DNA from: JAENVT01 sp043758005 | Lineage (GTDB): Bacteria > Actinomycetota > Acidimicrobiia > Acidimicrobiales > Ilumatobacteraceae | Direction: 5' to 3' | DNA length: 6,789 nt | Assembly: GCA_043758005.1 (NCBI GenBank) | Contig: JAYVOI010000379.1 | Coordinates: forward strand, 1-6,789 | In this document: positions 5,025 to 6,789 of the stretch, one piece after another | How positions within the stretch are numbered: the stretch's first letter is position 1 | Layout: the number at the start of each line of letters is the position of its first letter | The notes under the pieces: model-generated | Seen by the model: only the letters and a program-made list of their open reading frames with translations | Databases searched by the model: none | What the model was told of the DNA's origin: nothing | Program-made: the position numbers and the translations under genes

Positions 5025-6789
5025 TCAGGTGGTGGCGGCGAGTTGGGTGAGGAGCGCGTCAACGGTGTCCGTCGGGGTCTGGCACGCGTAGTGCTGGCAC
5101 ACGTAGGCGAAGCCGGGGGAGCGCTGCTCCCACAGTGGCGACTCGTACGGTGAGCCCCATGCGAGCACCGCGTTCGGCAGCCACTGAGACTGGACGGCGC
5201 GCACGAGATCGGGTCGATCACCGACCACGGCGATCTCGGTCATGCCCGTGGCGACGAGATCGACCGCGACGAATGCGTTGGAGAACGCGCTCGGCGCCTG
5301 GGGCATCAGGCGTGCGAGCAGTCGCAGGAGCTGCTCAGCGTGGTTGGAGTACCGGGCCTCGCCCGTGAGCGCGCCGAGACGGAGCAGGGCAACCGCTGCG
5401 ATCGAATTGGCGGAGGGGGTCGCGTTGTCCATCAGGTCCTTCTGGCGGGCGACGAGTTGCTCGCCGTCATCGGCGATGGAGAACAATCCGCCGTTGTCGA
5501 CATCCCAGAAGTGATCGAGCATGGTGTCGGCAACAGCCCGGGCCTCGTCGATCCAGGTGCCATCGCCCGTTGCTTCGGCGAGCCGGGTGAACGCGTCGAC
5601 GAGCGCGGCGTGGTCGGCTGCGAGCGCCGTGTGGCGGGCTCGAGGCTGGCCGTCTGCCTGCCACGATCGGTGCCAGCGACCGTCAGGGCCGCGCAGGTTG
5701 TCGAGGAGGAAGCGGCCGTTGGCAACCGCGGCCTCGAGCCACTCGGGCCGGTCCAATGCCGACGCGGCCTGGGCGAGGGACGAGAGCATCAACCCGTTCC
5801 ATTCGGTCAGCACCTTGTCGTCGAGCAGTGGTCGTCGTCGCTGCGACCGGGCCTCGAACAACCGCCGCCGTGCAGACTCGACTGCTGGCGGGCGAATCAG
5901 ATCGCCGCGGTGGTTCAGACGGGCCGGGATCGTGCGCCCCTCGAAGTTCCCGCCGTCGGTGAACTCGTACCACTCGAGGGCGACATCAGCGTCGGCACCG
6001 AGCACATCGCGCACCTCGTCGATCGTCCAGGTGTGGAACAGACCCTCGTGGCCGTGGCCGTGCTCGTCGGGCGAGTCGGCGTCCTCGGCTGACAGGAATC
6101 CGCCGGACGGATGGCGCAGCTCGCGCAGCACGTACCCGATCGTCTCCTCGACGACCTGCAGCCAGTGCGGCGTGCCGAGCACCTGGTAGGCGTGGAGGTA
6201 CACGCGCGCCAGCAGGGCCTGGTCGTACAGCATCTTCTCGAAGTGCGGTACCAGCCATTCGCGGTCGACCGAGTAGCGCGCGAAGCCGCCGCCGAGATGG
6301 TCGTACATGCCACCGCTCGCCATCGCGTCGAGCGATGTCGTGACGATCGTGCTGGCGTCGTCTTGCGGCGCTCGCTGGTAGGCGCGCAGCACGAGATCGA
6401 GACTCATCGTCGACGGGAACTTCGGTGCCGCGCCGAAGCCACCCCACGTCGAGTCGAACGACGCGGCGAGTTGCTCGAGCGCCTGATTGAGCTCGGCGAT
6501 CCCTGGCAGATCGGTGGCCGGCTCGACCAGCGACGTGCGCCGGATCGCGTTCCCCAGCGCCTCCACGTTCTGGCGGACATCGTCGGGTCGGGTGACCCAG
6601 ACGTCGTCGATCGCCGCCATCAGCTGCAAGAAGTTCGGCTTCGGGAAGTACGTGCCGCCGTAGAAGGGGTGGCCGTCGGGGGTCAGGAAGACCGTCATCG
6701 GCCAGCCTCCACGGCCGCTCATCGCCTGCACCGCATCCATGTAGATGGCGTCGACATCCGGGCGTTCCTCGCGGTCGACCTTGATGTTG
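5025..6789 (-). CDS. DUF255 / YyaL-type protein with thioredoxin-like domain and alpha/alpha barrel (5' end missing)
   Basis: The frame is open to the right edge, so the gene starts outside the window; 587 residues are visible, ending at a TGA at 5025-5027. The first visible residues, NIKVDREERPDVDAIY, followed by GGWPMTVFLTPDGHPFYGG, are the second half of the thioredoxin-like DUF255 domain. The CHWC-type cysteine motif of the family should lie just beyond the edge. The remainder resembles the (alpha/alpha)6 barrel of glucosamine-2-epimerase-like proteins, with these family motifs in order: GFGAAPKFPS, GGMYDHLGGGFARYSVD, WLVPHFEKMLYDQALLA, GGFLSAEDADS, DDKVLTEWNGLM, DHAALVDAF and MDNATPSANS. 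The C-terminus includes YVCQHYACQTPTDT. The family includes B. subtilis YyaL and mammalian SPATA20. Its biochemical role is not established, and a redox or sugar-linked role is only suggested by the folds. It is convergent with the thiolase gene, so it is not part of that operon. The ATG at 6738-6740 is internal, not the start. Confidence 0.95.
   Translation of the reverse strand, partial: NIKVDREERPDVDAIYMDAVQAMSGRGGWPMTVFLTPDGHPFYGGTYFPKPNFLQLMAAIDDVWVTRPDDVRQNVEALGNAIRRTSLVEPATDLPGIAELNQALEQLAASFDSTWGGFGAAPKFPSTMSLDLVLRAYQRAPQDDASTIVTTSLDAMASGGMYDHLGGGFARYSVDREWLVPHFEKMLYDQALLARVYLHAYQVLGTPHWLQVVEETIGYVLRELRHPSGGFLSAEDADSPDEHGHGHEGLFHTWTIDEVRDVLGADADVALEWYEFTDGGNFEGRTIPARLNHRGDLIRPPAVESARRRLFEARSQRRRPLLDDKVLTEWNGLMLSSLAQAASALDRPEWLEAAVANGRFLLDNLRGPDGRWHRSWQADGQPRARHTALAADHAALVDAFTRLAEATGDGTWIDEARAVADTMLDHFWDVDNGGLFSIADDGEQLVARQKDLMDNATPSANSIAAVALLRLGALTGEARYSNHAEQLLRLLARLMPQAPSAFSNAFVAVDLVATGMTEIAVVGDRPDLVRAVQSQWLPNAVLAWGSPYESPLWEQRSPGFAYVCQHYACQTPTDTVDALLTQLAATT

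Noticed and set aside
5340..6092. A 250-codon open frame on the plus strand opposite the DUF255 gene.
   Set aside because: It is a shadow of the DUF255 gene, whose motifs are unmistakable. It has a low-complexity composition and no ribosome site or family motif that I could see.

Overview
The window is GC-rich chromosomal DNA with dense, strongly codon-biased genes. The DnaE1-type replicative polymerase, a zinc-ribbon/OB-fold protein next to a thiolase, and a DUF255 protein all resemble actinobacterial homologues. I read it as a high-GC actinomycete, possibly of the Acidimicrobiia (Ilumatobacter-like). That placement is an impression from protein style, not a computed result.

Layout. (1) Positions 1-1802, plus strand: the C-terminal 599 codons of DNA polymerase III alpha (dnaE); the 5' part is outside the window. 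(2) A 78-bp gap with an AT-rich patch that may hold a promoter. (3) Positions 1881-4798, plus strand: a tight run of four genes, probably one transcript. They are an unrecognised GNAT-like protein, a nitroreductase-family flavoprotein, a zinc-ribbon/OB-fold (DUF35) protein, and an SCP2-type thiolase. Junctions are overlaps or short gaps. The nitroreductase has no ordinary start codon that keeps its conserved first helix, so a CTG inside a CTGA stop/start overlap is proposed. (4) Positions 4799-5024: a 226-bp gap between convergent genes, holding a structured, imperfectly palindromic segment (4855-4985). (5) Positions 5025-6789, minus strand: a DUF255 / YyaL-type protein whose N-terminal codons, including the expected thioredoxin-like cysteines, lie beyond the right edge.

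How the genes fit together. dnaE is housekeeping. DUF35 proteins and thiolases are established partners in acyl-CoA chemistry (archaeal thiolase/HMG-CoA synthase complexes, actinobacterial steroid side-chain degradation), so the third and fourth genes of the run probably encode one complex acting on a CoA thioester. The substrate cannot be read from sequence. The nitroreductase could supply a redox step, but that is inference. No mobile element genes, phage genes, CRISPR arrays, rRNA or tRNA genes were seen. I found no convincing new multi-gene system. The items most worth checking are the intergenic palindrome, the nitroreductase start, and the unrecognised gene after dnaE.
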